Source: 66-474 sp036279975
Lineage (GTDB): Bacteria; Pseudomonadota; Gammaproteobacteria; Xanthomonadales; Rhodanobacteraceae
Assembly: GCA_036279975.1 (NCBI GenBank)
Contig: DASURP010000062.1
Coordinates: 1-64,000, forward strand
Direction: 5' to 3'
Length of the DNA: 64,000 nucleotides
The position numbers were made by a program, and so were the translations under genes. Below are positions 54,991 through 63,526 of this stretch, piece by piece. Position 1 is the stretch's first letter. Each line of letters opens with the position of its first letter. Below the pieces are notes generated by a model. It had not been told where the DNA came from and searched no databases. It saw only the letters and a program-made list of their open reading frames with translations.

Positions 54991-55735
54991 GGGGATGACC
55001 CTTGTGTTCCAGTTTGAATTCTTCCAGCAACCGCTGGTCTTCGGCGTGCAACGTCAATCCTGCCAGCACATCCGGCCGCTTCAACCAGGTGCGGCCCAGC
55101 GCCTGCTTGCGGCGCCAGCGGCCGATCGCCGCATGGTCGCCGGACAACAACACCGCCGGCACCTCGCCATATTCGTGGCTGACCGGCCGCGTGTAGTGCG
55201 GGCAATCCAGCAAGCCGTCCGAAAACGAATCCTGCAGTGCGGATTGCGCATCGCCCAGCGCGCCTTCCTGCAACCTGCCGACCGCATCGACCAGCACCGC
55301 CGCGGCGAGTTCGCCGCCCGACAGCACGTAATCGCCGATCGACAATTCCTCGTCGACCTCGTGTTCGATCAGGCGCTCGTCGATCCCTTCGTAGCGCCCG
55401 CACAGCAAAACCACCCGCGGCAGTGCCGCCAATTGCCGCACCTTGTCCTGCGTGAGCCGCTTTCCCTGCGGGCTCAGGTAAATCACCGGTGCCGGCGTTG
55501 CCGTCGCCTTGCGAACCTCGGCCAACGTGCGGCGCAACGGTTCGATCAACATCACCATGCCCGGGCCGCCGCCGCACACGCTGTCATCCACGCGGCGGTA
55601 ACCGCCTTCGGCGTAGTCGCGTGGATTCCACGCTTCCACTTCCAGCAATCCGCGTTCGGCTGCCCGGCCGATCACTCCGAACCCGATGCACTGCTGCACG
55701 AACTCGGGAAACAACGTGACGACATCGATCCGCAT
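54974..55735 (-). CDS. trmD: tRNA (guanine37-N1)-methyltransferase
   Basis: Methylates G37 next to the anticodon to prevent frameshifting. 253 aa with the SPOUT knot: LSPQGKRLTQ, LLCGRYEGIDER and SIGDYVLSGGELAA, plus the catalytic Asp in DDSVCGGGPGM. Start ATG at 55735, 13 bases after the rimM stop. Confidence 0.98.
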   Translation of the reverse strand: MRIDVVTLFPEFVQQCIGFGVIGRAAERGLLEVEAWNPRDYAEGGYRRVDDSVCGGGPGMVMLIEPLRRTLAEVRKATATPAPVIYLSPQGKRLTQDKVRQLAALPRVVLLCGRYEGIDERLIEHEVDEELSIGDYVLSGGELAAAVLVDAVGRLQEGALGDAQSALQDSFSDGLLDCPHYTRPVSHEYGEVPAVLLSGDHAAIGRWRRKQALGRTWLKRPDVLAGLTLHAEDQRLLEEFKLEHKGHPHEQDH

Positions 55736-55747
55736 TGCCGTCCGGCC

Positions 55748-56263
55748 TCAGTCATCTTTGTGCCAGTCGACCGTGATGCGTCCCGCATCCAGATCGACCG
55801 ATTTCACGTAAACATCCATCACGTACGGAATCAGGCGCTCGCGTCCGGCCTCGTCGCGCGTCATCAGCACATCGTGCGCGCCGTTGTCGAACAGGTGACT
55901 GACACGACCCAGGTCGTCGCCAGCCGTATTCACCACCCGCAAACCCTCCAGATCCGCCTGGTAATACTCACCGGGCGGCAGGTCCGGCAGCGCGCCGCGC
56001 GGAATCCAGACGCGCACGCCGACCAGGGCCGACGCCGTTTCACGATCCACCACATCCGGCAAGGTTGCGACGATACCCTTGCCCCGTGCGTGTCCCTGCA
56101 CTTCGGCGATCTCCTCGAACCGGCCGCCGTCGCGTTCCAGCAACCACGGCTTGTAATCGAAGATCGCCAGCCGCGGCTCGGTGAACGACTCCAGCTTCAG
56201 TCCACCACGCACGCCATGCACGCCGACGATGCGTCCGAGCAGCACGCGCCGCCCGCCGTTCAT
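55748..56263 (-). CDS. rimM: Ribosome maturation factor RimM
   Basis: Assists maturation of the 30S head, binding S19. 171 aa with the N-terminal RimM beta-barrel (LLGRIVGVHGVRGGLKLESFT, in pieces) and the C-terminal PRC-barrel (EYYQADLEGLRV, IPYVMDVYVKSVD). ATG at 56263 is chosen; the frame remains open upstream into rpsP but without homology. It starts four bases after the rpsP stop. Confidence 0.96.
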   Translation of the reverse strand: MNGGRRVLLGRIVGVHGVRGGLKLESFTEPRLAIFDYKPWLLERDGGRFEEIAEVQGHARGKGIVATLPDVVDRETASALVGVRVWIPRGALPDLPPGEYYQADLEGLRVVNTAGDDLGRVSHLFDNGAHDVLMTRDEAGRERLIPYVMDVYVKSVDLDAGRITVDWHKDD

Positions 56264-56267
56264 CGCA

Positions 56268-56528
56268 TCAAGCGGCGGCAGTTTGGCTCGCCGCTTCCTT
56301 CGCCAGCGCGGCAACCTTGTTCGAGCACTGCGCGCCCTTGGCGACCCACGCGCTCAATTTCTCGACGTCCAGCACCAGGCGCTTGTCGTGCTCGCCGGCG
56401 GCACCGGGGTTGAAGTAACCCAGGCGCTCGATGTTGCGACCGTCGCGGGCGCTGCGCTGGTCGGTCACCACCACGTGGTAGAACGGCCGGCCCTTGGCGC
56501 CTGCGCGCGAAAGACGAATACGTACCAT
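56268..56528 (-). CDS. rpsP: 30S ribosomal protein S16
   Basis: 86 aa, small-subunit assembly protein. The start MVRIRLSRAGAKGRPFYHVVV and the GYFNPGA segment are characteristic. First gene of the rpsP-rimM-trmD-rplS operon; separated from ffh by 181 bases holding a promoter and a large hairpin. Confidence 0.98.
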   Translation of the reverse strand: MVRIRLSRAGAKGRPFYHVVVTDQRSARDGRNIERLGYFNPGAAGEHDKRLVLDVEKLSAWVAKGAQCSNKVAALAKEAASQTAAA

Positions 56529-56597
56529 GATCTATCGACTCCGAAAGAAACGGCCACGGGTGCGGTAGGCACGGCATCCGGGCGCGAGAAACCGGCG

Positions 56598-56603
56598 ATT
56601 GTA
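56598..56603 (-). promoter_or_regulatory. Candidate -10 box of the rpsP operon
   Basis: TACAAT on the minus strand, about 70 bases before the rpsP ATG, in an otherwise GC-rich gap. The matching -35 (TAGCTT at a 17-base spacing) is weak. Confidence 0.4.
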
Positions 56604-56625
56604 GCGGAAATGGAGCGAAAAGCTA

Positions 56626-56697
56626 GGGATGAGGGGCGAGTCGCGAGGGCGCACGCTCAACCGCCCTGTGGGGCGGAGTGCCCTCGCCAGTCATCCC
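56626..56697. other. Large nested hairpin downstream of ffh
   Basis: Arms GGGATGA/TCATCCC (56626-56632, 56691-56697), then GCGAGGG/CCCTCGC (56643-56649, 56681-56687), CAC/GTG and an innermost CCGCC/GGCGG. It lies 13 bases after the ffh stop. There is no T-run, so it may be a repeat-type structure rather than a simple terminator. Confidence 0.55.
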
Positions 56698-56709
56698 TCG
56701 TGCCTCGCT

Positions 56710-58077
56710 TCAACGCCGCATTCCGCGTCCGCCCATGCCGCGCATGGCGCCGCCCATCTGCCGCATCAGGCCTTTCATGCCGCCGCGGGCGAACTTGCCC
56801 ATCATCTTTTCCATCTGGGTGTACTGCTTCAGCAGGCGATTGACGTCGGCCGGCTGGGTGCCGGAACCGCGCGCCACGCGCGCACGCCGCGAACCGTTCA
56901 GGAGATCGGGATGGCGGCGTTCCTTTTTGGTCATCGAACCGATGATCGCAATCATGCGCTTCACTTCCTTGTCGTTGACCTGCGATTTCACCTTGTCGGG
57001 CAGGCTCGACACGCCCGGCAATTTTTCCATCAATCCGGCCAGCCCGCCCATGTTCAGCATCTGGTCGAGCTGGTCCTTCATGTCGTCCAGGTCGAAGCGC
57101 TTGCCCTTGGCGACTTTCGCTGCAAGCTTCGCGGCCTTGTCGGCGTCGGTCTTCTGCCGCACGTCCTCGATCAGCGACAACACGTCGCCCATGCCGAGGA
57201 TGCGCGTCGCCATGCGGTCGGGGTGGAACGGTTCCAGCGCGTCGGGCTTCTCGCCCGCGCCCAGGAACTTGATCGACCGGCCGGTGATGTAGCGCACGCT
57301 CAATGCCGCGCCGCCGCGCGCATCGCCGTCCACCTTGGTGAGGATCACGCCGGTCAACGGCAACGCATCGGCGAAATGCTTGGCGGTATTTGCGGCGTCC
57401 TGACCGGTCATCGAATCAACCACGAACAGCGTCTCGACCGGATTCAAGGCCTCGTGCAGCGCCTTGATCTCGGTCATCATCATTTCGTCGATCGAGGTGC
57501 GGCCGGCGGTATCGACGATCAGCACGTCGGCGACTTCACGTTTGGCGGCGTCGACTGCGGCCTGCGCGATCGCGACCGGCTTCTGCCCGGTCTGCGACGG
57601 CACGAAACCTGCGCCAACCTGCCCCGCCAGTGTCTGCAGTTGTTCGATCGCAGCCGGACGATACACGTCGGCGCTGACCACCATCACCTTCTTCTTGTGG
57701 TCGATGAGGTGTTTCGCAAGCTTCGCGACCGTGGTGGTCTTGCCCGCGCCCTGCAGGCCTGCCATCAGCACCACCGCGGGTGGCGTGGCGGCCAGGTTGA
57801 GCGACGCGTTCTGGGTGCCCATCACCGCGGTCAGTTCGTCGCGAACCACCTTGATCAGCGCCTGTCCAGGCGTCAGCGACTTCAGCACTTCCTGGCCGAC
57901 CGCACGCACCTTGATGCGCTCGATCAGCGCCTGCACCACCGGCAGCGCGACGTCGGCTTCCAGCAGCGCGACGCGCACTTCGCGCAGCGCTTCGCGGATG
58001 TTTTCCTCGGTCAGCCGCCCGCGCCCGGTCAGCCGCTGGACGGTGGTGGAGAGGCGTTGGGTGAGGTTGTCGAACAT
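56710..58077 (-). CDS. ffh: Signal recognition particle protein Ffh
   Basis: GTPase that targets nascent membrane proteins to FtsY and the Sec translocon. N domain (1-95), G domain with P-loop GLQGAGKTTT (107-116), DTAGR and TKVDGDARGG, and the Met-rich M domain that binds 4.5S RNA and signal sequences, ending in a Gly/Met-rich tail (about 425-455). Length 455 aa. In many relatives ffh is next to the ccsA-like gene; here three genes (58135-60469) separate them. Confidence 0.97.
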   Translation of the reverse strand: MFDNLTQRLSTTVQRLTGRGRLTEENIREALREVRVALLEADVALPVVQALIERIKVRAVGQEVLKSLTPGQALIKVVRDELTAVMGTQNASLNLAATPPAVVLMAGLQGAGKTTTVAKLAKHLIDHKKKVMVVSADVYRPAAIEQLQTLAGQVGAGFVPSQTGQKPVAIAQAAVDAAKREVADVLIVDTAGRTSIDEMMMTEIKALHEALNPVETLFVVDSMTGQDAANTAKHFADALPLTGVILTKVDGDARGGAALSVRYITGRSIKFLGAGEKPDALEPFHPDRMATRILGMGDVLSLIEDVRQKTDADKAAKLAAKVAKGKRFDLDDMKDQLDQMLNMGGLAGLMEKLPGVSSLPDKVKSQVNDKEVKRMIAIIGSMTKKERRHPDLLNGSRRARVARGSGTQPADVNRLLKQYTQMEKMMGKFARGGMKGLMRQMGGAMRGMGGRGMRR

Positions 58078-58134
58078 GGCGAAGTCACGAACGTCGGAAC
58101 CGCCAGTTTAGCGGAGACCGCCGGCGAGCCGCGA

Positions 58135-59523
58135 TCACCGCGCCGGCTGCGCCTTGATCCAGTTCGCGATGTCGGCGACCACTTTCGAATCGACATGGGC
58201 GGGCTTCGCGTAGTCAGCGGGCGTACCGGTCGTGCCCGCCGACGTGAACAGATGACTCAAGCCCGGATACAGATGGAACGTCACGTTCGACCTGCCGGCG
58301 AGCGCCTGCTTCCATGCGTCGAAATCCAGCGTCGGCGAGACCTGGAAATCGCTGCCGCCCTGCAGAATCAAAATGGGCATGGGCAACGACTTCGCAACGG
58401 CAACCTGATCGTATTCGTGCAGACTGAACCACCACGTTTGCGGCACGCCATCGAACGATCCCACTGGTGGATGTTGCGGGTCGGCCTTGTCCAGCAGCGC
58501 CTGTTCATCCGCGAGCGCTTTTTCCTCCGCGTCGATGCTTGCCTTCGGCAATCCGACGCGTTCTCCCTGCTCACGCACTTGCCCGCGCATTACCGTGAGC
58601 AGCTTGCGTGCCGGAGCCGCAAGCATGATCACTCCAGCGAGTTGCGGATCGCGTCGACCGATGCCCGGCGCGAGCATCCCGCCCTCGCTATGGCCCAGCA
58701 CGAACACACGTTGCGGATCGATGCCTTTCTGCTTCGCCAACAAGCGCGCTGCCGTGAGCGCATCGTCGGTTTCTTCCTCGTCGACGGTGAGATGCGCGTT
58801 GACGCCCATCTTCAAACCGTAATCGGTTTGCCGCTTGTCGTAGCGCAACGAGGCAATACCCGCGGCCGCGAGCCCGTCCGCGACATCCCGGAACGGCTTG
58901 CTGGCACCAACCGCCTCATCCAGATCGTTGGGTCCCGATCCGCCCACCAGCACCACCGCCGGGAACGGCCTGCTGCCCTTGGGCAACGTCAACGCACCGC
59001 GCAACGGCCCGAACGGCGACGAGATGGACAACGGTTCCACACGCACGCCATTGGCTTCGATCATGGCCTTGACCGGCGCCTTGGCTCCGGCCTCCCTGCG
59101 CGATGCCTCGATCGCTGCATCCAGTTGCCCGGCCGACATCAACTGCGCGGCGGTGATCCGGCCCTGGTCGTCGCAGCCGTAGACGAAATCCCACTGCGCG
59201 TGCGCGAAGGCCACGGGCGTTACTGCCAGCGCTTGCCCGCGGATGTCGCGGATTTCCGTGGCGCCGCGTGATCGATATGCACCCGCGGACGCCTGCACGG
59301 TTTTCCACGCCTGCGCGATCTTCGCCGGCGGAAACTGGCCTGCCATCGCGGGCGCGAAATCCCTGGCTGCGGCTTGGTAGTCGCCATGCGTGAGCGCGGC
59401 AACGGACGCGCTGGAACGCATCACGCACGTGGACGCCGCCGCGGCGATCGCCGTGGACGAGAACGCAATGCCGAGCAACACCGCCGTCGGGCGCATGCCG
59501 AAATATACCGTGCACCTTTTCAT
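58135..59523 (-). CDS. Exported alpha/beta hydrolase with N-terminal DUF3887-like domain
   Basis: 462 aa. An N-terminal hydrophobic signal (about residues 10-30, ending near SSTAIAAAAS) suggests export. Residues about 35-140 look like a DUF3887-type domain (AALTHGDYQAAARDFAPAM). The hydrolase domain has the nucleophile elbow GHSEGG, VLVGGSGPND as oxyanion segment, and a late Asp/His (LQGGSDFQVSP, GLSHLF). ATG at 59523 is taken; ATG at 59496 is an alternative that also leaves a good signal. It is eight bases after sdpI, so probably in the sdpR-sdpI operon. Substrate unknown. Confidence 0.85.
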   Translation of the reverse strand: MKRCTVYFGMRPTAVLLGIAFSSTAIAAAASTCVMRSSASVAALTHGDYQAAARDFAPAMAGQFPPAKIAQAWKTVQASAGAYRSRGATEIRDIRGQALAVTPVAFAHAQWDFVYGCDDQGRITAAQLMSAGQLDAAIEASRREAGAKAPVKAMIEANGVRVEPLSISSPFGPLRGALTLPKGSRPFPAVVLVGGSGPNDLDEAVGASKPFRDVADGLAAAGIASLRYDKRQTDYGLKMGVNAHLTVDEEETDDALTAARLLAKQKGIDPQRVFVLGHSEGGMLAPGIGRRDPQLAGVIMLAAPARKLLTVMRGQVREQGERVGLPKASIDAEEKALADEQALLDKADPQHPPVGSFDGVPQTWWFSLHEYDQVAVAKSLPMPILILQGGSDFQVSPTLDFDAWKQALAGRSNVTFHLYPGLSHLFTSAGTTGTPADYAKPAHVDSKVVADIANWIKAQPAR

Positions 59524-59531
59524 TGCAAGTC

Positions 59532-60185
59532 TCAGCCGGTACCCGGGCGGTCTTCGACACGCCGATACAGAAAGTACGAATAGATCGCCGGAATGAAACC
59601 GGCCGCGAGCGCCGCAACGACCAATACGGCCGGCGACACGTGCAGCAGCCCGCCCACGATCCACGCCAGTCCCGCCAGCACGAACAACCATCCGGCGAGC
59701 CGATGCGTACGCTCCCAGACCACATCGCTGGTGAGCGTCCACGGCGTGCGGATGCCGATGAAGAAATTCTTGCGGAACTTGCCCATGAAGTTCCCGATCA
59801 CGATCAACAACGCACCCACTGCGACCGGCGCGACGAGTTCCATCGAGACGTGATGGCCGGCACCCGCGAACAATGCGACCGTACCGACGACCAGCAGGAA
59901 CGCCTGCGTCGCCAGCACTACGATCCCGTAAACCCGTGCGAACGGGGCGATCTCGAACTTGCGCGGTGAAATCACCGGCAGGATCGCGAACAACAGCGCC
60001 AGGCCGACCATCAGCATTACGGGAACCGCGGCCGCCCAGAACCGCGGCGCCCAGCCGTTGGCGACGCCGTTGGCGTCCCAGTGGATCGCCGCCTGCGCAG
60101 GCAGCTGCGGATAAATCCACGCCGCTACGCCCAGCATCAGCAGGATGAAAACCAGGGAGATGATCCACGTGCCCGTCTGCTTCAT
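59532..60185 (-). CDS. SdpI-family membrane protein
   Basis: 217 aa, about six membrane spans. The N-terminal DUF1648 segment reads IHWDANGVANGWAPRF, and the SdpI core reads NFFIGIRTPWTLTSDVVWERTHR. In Bacillus SdpI gives immunity to the SDP toxin and takes the repressor SdpR to the membrane. Here the sdpR-like gene is immediately upstream and overlaps by ATGA, but no toxin gene is visible, so a sensor or envelope stress role is only inferred. Confidence 0.88.
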   Translation of the reverse strand: MKQTGTWIISLVFILLMLGVAAWIYPQLPAQAAIHWDANGVANGWAPRFWAAAVPVMLMVGLALLFAILPVISPRKFEIAPFARVYGIVVLATQAFLLVVGTVALFAGAGHHVSMELVAPVAVGALLIVIGNFMGKFRKNFFIGIRTPWTLTSDVVWERTHRLAGWLFVLAGLAWIVGGLLHVSPAVLVVAALAAGFIPAIYSYFLYRRVEDRPGTG

Positions 60186-60469
60186 TTGCCCTCTCCACGC
60201 CCGCGCCTCGCGGGAACCAGGTCCAGTACCAGCCGGGTCAGGTCTTCCATCACCGAAGTGTTCAGCGAATACACGATGTTGCGCCCGCGGCGTTCGGTGC
60301 GTACCAGGTCGGCGGCCTTCAGCACGCCGAAGTGGTGCGACAGCGTCGCGCCGGTCATGTCGAACATCGCCCCGATCTCGCCCGCGCTCAGCGCACCCTT
60401 TTGCAGGCGCTTCAGAATCGCGCGGCGGGTGGGGTCGGCGAGTGCACGGAACACCTCCTGCTGTTTCAT
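60182..60469 (-). CDS. ArsR-family repressor (SdpR-like)
   Basis: 95 aa winged-helix regulator: FRALADPTRRAILKRLQKG, then the recognition helix MTGATLSHHFGVLKAADLV and the wing RTERRGRNIVYSLN. No metal-binding CxC motif is present, as expected for SdpR rather than ArsR. ATG at 60469 is chosen, with a perfect A/T-rich palindrome 30 bases upstream (60498-60519) as its probable operator, suggesting autoregulation of the sdpR-sdpI-hydrolase operon. Confidence 0.9.
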   Translation of the reverse strand: MKQQEVFRALADPTRRAILKRLQKGALSAGEIGAMFDMTGATLSHHFGVLKAADLVRTERRGRNIVYSLNTSVMEDLTRLVLDLVPARRGRGEGK

Positions 60470-60497
60470 GGATTCGACTTGGGTCGCGGCCGGCATA

Positions 60498-60519
60498 TAT
60501 TTAGATAACTGTCTAAATA
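60498..60519. promoter_or_regulatory. Probable operator of the SdpR-like repressor
   Basis: Palindrome with arms TATTTAGA and TCTAAATA around TAACTG, an isolated A/T-rich block in GC-rich DNA between divergent sdpR-like and ccsA-like genes. It fits the binding mode of dimeric winged-helix repressors and could control both directions. Confidence 0.6.
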
Positions 60520-60600
60520 CTACATGTGCCATGAGTCACGCACAAGCCCGTGGCACGGCGGTGCTGGAACAAGTGCCCAACGCCGTGCGACACTTGTTCG

Positions 60601-61416
60601 ATGCCCGCCCACTCGACCACGATGGAACTGCTGGCGGTTTTGGCGATCGCCCTGTATCTCGCCGCCGCGGCTGGCTTGGCGCGCCCGCTGTTGAACCAGC
60701 AGGCCGTGCCGCGCCGCGCCGTGCTGGTGGCCGGTGCGGTCGCCGTGCTGCTGCATTTCGGGGTGCTGTTCGGGATCCACCGCGGCGCGGTGGACCTGCA
60801 TTTCTACGCGGCGCTTTCGCTGGTCTCGGCGGTGATCGCGGCGCTGACCCTGATCGTGAACCTCACACGTCCGGTCGCGGCGCTCGGGATCATCCTGTTT
60901 CCGCTGGCGGGATTGTTCCTCGCGATCGACGAATTCCTGGCCCCGCCGACCGCGCCCTTCCCGCTCGACTGGCAGATCGGCCTGCACGTGGCCATCGCGC
61001 TGCTGGCCTACAGCCTGCTTGCGATCGCGGCGGTATTGGCGCTGCTCCTGGCAACGCAGGAACAGGCCCTGCGCACCCGCCAACTGGGCACCTGGGCCGG
61101 CGCGTTGCCGCCGCTGACCCGGACCGAATCGCTGATGTTCAAGCTGATCGGCGCGGGCTTCGCGCTGCTGACGCTCACACTGCTTTCCGGCGTGCTGTTC
61201 GTGCACAACCTGCGCGCCCAGCACCAGGCGCACACGGCGATCCTGTCGCTGGTCGCGTGGATCATCTTCGGGGTGCTGCTGTTCGGACGCCGGCGCTGGG
61301 GCTGGCGCGGGCGCCGGGCGATCTACCTGACCCTGGCCGGCATGGCGATCCTGCTGCTGGCGTTCTTCGGCTCGAAGTTCGTGCTGGAAATGATCCTGCA
61401 CCGGAGCGGGATGTAG
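60601..61416 (+). CDS. CcsA/YpjD-type cytochrome c assembly membrane protein
   Basis: 271 aa, about eight membrane spans. The family, related to CcsA, CcmC and HemX, takes part in heme handling for cytochrome c maturation. Histidines in membrane segments (LHFGVLFGIHRG, GLHVAIALLAYS, LVAWIIFG region) are the likely heme ligands; the tryptophan-rich WxWD signature is poorly kept. The start is uncertain: ATG at 60601 or at 60622 (MELLAVLAIALYL); neither has a good ribosome binding site. In gammaproteobacteria this gene is typically divergent from ffh. Confidence 0.82.
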   Translation: MPAHSTTMELLAVLAIALYLAAAAGLARPLLNQQAVPRRAVLVAGAVAVLLHFGVLFGIHRGAVDLHFYAALSLVSAVIAALTLIVNLTRPVAALGIILFPLAGLFLAIDEFLAPPTAPFPLDWQIGLHVAIALLAYSLLAIAAVLALLLATQEQALRTRQLGTWAGALPPLTRTESLMFKLIGAGFALLTLTLLSGVLFVHNLRAQHQAHTAILSLVAWIIFGVLLFGRRRWGWRGRRAIYLTLAGMAILLLAFFGSKFVLEMILHRSGM

Positions 61417-61489
61417 GCCACGTGCAAGCCGTACGCGGTTGTGCAAACATCGCGGCGTTTGCGGTGGTCCTGCCCGTCCCGGAGTTTCC

Positions 61490-63517
61490 ATGACATCTTC
61501 GATCGGTTCCACGCGGCTGTGGAATGAAAGTGCGCGCCGTGGTGAGCGCAACGCGACCTGTTGCCTGCTGGCGGCGTGCCTCGTCTGGTTCGCGATCGGC
61601 ACAGCGCGCGCCGATGCCACGCTGGATCCGTCGCTGCTGCCCGCGATCCAGTCGGCGACCTTCGAGGTCGTGGCCGCCAAGCCGAAGGACAGCCTGGGCT
61701 ACGAGAAGCCGCTGCCGCTGGACCTATTGCCGTACCAGGAACGCACCGACAAGTACTATTCGATCGGCACCGCGTTCGCGATCGGCCCCAACCGCTACGT
61801 CACCGCCGCGCACGTGCTGATGATCGGCTACCAGAGCCTGTGGGGGCCGCCGGAACTGCGCGACGCCTCGGGCAAAGTCCACGCGATCGGCCAGGTCGAA
61901 AAATTCGCGCTGCGCCGCGACTTCGTGGTGTTCTCGCTGAAAGACCCGCCGCAGGTCGCGCCGCTGCCGATCGACGCCAAACCCGCCCTGAACCAGGTGG
62001 TGTATTCGGTCGGCAACGCGCTCGGCACCGGGGTCGTGATCCGCAATGGCCTGTACACCTCCAACACGCCCGAGGCCCAGGACGGCGAGTGGAAGTGGAT
62101 TCGCTTCTCCGCCGCCGCCTCGCCCGGCAACAGCGGCGGTCCCTTGCTCGATGAGCACGGCAAGGTGATCGGCGTGGTGTTGATGAAATCGCCCAACGAG
62201 AACCTGAACTACGCGCTGCCGATGCAGGAAGTGCTGGATGCGCCGAAGGACAGCGCGCGTTTCGACAAGCGCATGGCCTACCAGTTCGATGTGTTCGACT
62301 CCACGCTCAGCGGCACCTTCAAGGGCGAGTTCAAATTGCCGTTGTCGCTGGCCGGTTTCTTCGCCGCCTATGCGCAGGCATTCCACCCGTACCTCGACTC
62401 GCAGCTCAAGGCGCTGCTGGACCAGCAGTCGGCCAGCCTGTTCCCGGACGGCGAAGGTGCACACCAGCTGCTCTACAGCGGACCGTCGATGGGCGATTTC
62501 CCGCAGATCGTCACGCGCAACAGCGATGGCGTGTGGACGACCAGCGGCCAATCCACCACCCGGATCAGCCTGTCCGCCAACGGTTACATCGAGGGCGGCG
62601 TGGTGGCCGGCAACATCCTGTTCCACCTGCGCAAGCCCGACAACGTGTCCGGGGCGGCTTTCCACCACGACCCCAAGGGCACGATGGGCCTGTTGCTGAA
62701 AACCGGTTTTCTGAAACGCACGATCGGTCCGGAAAGGATCATGGTGACATCGCTGGGCGCACCGAGCGATACCGGCAGCTGGACCGACCGCTGGGGCCGC
62801 CACTGGCAAACCTGGGCGTGGACCATACCGTACGCCAATGCCTTTGCCAGCCTGTTCGCGCTGCCGACGCCGGATGGCTACTCGCTGCTGATGCGCCTGG
62901 AGCCGGCGAACTCGCGGCACGACACCGCGATCAACATGCGCGCGCTCACCGATTTCGTGAGCCTGCCCTACGACGGCACGCTCGCGCAATGGAAGGCGTT
63001 TCTGGCCGAGGGCGACCTGCTTCCGGATGCGTTCAAGGACATCCGGATCGATTTCGACTACGACAAGGATTTCCGCTACGACTCGTCGCGGCTCGCATTC
63101 TCTTTCACGCCCGCCCTGCAGGGGATCCATGCCGACAGCATGCTCACGCTGGGCTTCACGTTTTTCCCCGATGCTGACGGCAAGGTGGCGTGGGACGTGG
63201 GCCAGGTGTGGCTGGCCGGGGACAACCACGACCACCACTGGGTCAGCCTGCTGCGCAACCAGGCGCCGTCTGCCGATCTCGACGACAGTTACCAGAGCTT
63301 CTGGAAGAAGATCGCGGACCGCCGCCATCCCTACGACGGCCAGGCCTACACCGACAGCGACACCACCAGGATCAACGCGGTGGTGCCGCCCGCACCCACC
63401 GGCAAAGCATCGGTCCTCTACACCGCCTATGTGTACCAGCCCGGCACCCAGCCACAAGCCGAGATGAAACAGAAACTGGATTTGCTGCTGAAGAACGTCA
63501 AGGTCAAGGAACCATGA
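61490..63517 (+). CDS. Exported trypsin-like serine protease with large C-terminal domain
   Basis: 675 aa. Signal segment at about residues 24-42 (ends GTARADA). The protease domain has an intact triad H108 (YVTAAH), D144 (RRDFVVFSL) and S215 (SPGNSGGPLL), as in the HtrA/trypsin superfamily, but no PDZ domain follows. Instead about 430 residues (245-675) form a beta-rich region with many aromatic and Asp residues and no recognised family. ATG at 61490 gives a good signal peptide. It is 73 bases after the ccsA-like gene. The likely location is the periplasm or outside the cell; the target is unknown. Confidence 0.8.
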   Translation: MTSSIGSTRLWNESARRGERNATCCLLAACLVWFAIGTARADATLDPSLLPAIQSATFEVVAAKPKDSLGYEKPLPLDLLPYQERTDKYYSIGTAFAIGPNRYVTAAHVLMIGYQSLWGPPELRDASGKVHAIGQVEKFALRRDFVVFSLKDPPQVAPLPIDAKPALNQVVYSVGNALGTGVVIRNGLYTSNTPEAQDGEWKWIRFSAAASPGNSGGPLLDEHGKVIGVVLMKSPNENLNYALPMQEVLDAPKDSARFDKRMAYQFDVFDSTLSGTFKGEFKLPLSLAGFFAAYAQAFHPYLDSQLKALLDQQSASLFPDGEGAHQLLYSGPSMGDFPQIVTRNSDGVWTTSGQSTTRISLSANGYIEGGVVAGNILFHLRKPDNVSGAAFHHDPKGTMGLLLKTGFLKRTIGPERIMVTSLGAPSDTGSWTDRWGRHWQTWAWTIPYANAFASLFALPTPDGYSLLMRLEPANSRHDTAINMRALTDFVSLPYDGTLAQWKAFLAEGDLLPDAFKDIRIDFDYDKDFRYDSSRLAFSFTPALQGIHADSMLTLGFTFFPDADGKVAWDVGQVWLAGDNHDHHWVSLLRNQAPSADLDDSYQSFWKKIADRRHPYDGQAYTDSDTTRINAVVPPAPTGKASVLYTAYVYQPGTQPQAEMKQKLDLLLKNVKVKEP

Positions 63518-63526
63518 CGCCGGATT

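Noticed and set aside
56629..59271. An 880-codon plus-strand frame opposite ffh and the hydrolase
   Set aside because: No homology-like motifs; very rich in His, Arg and Gln as expected for the antisense of GC-rich genes.
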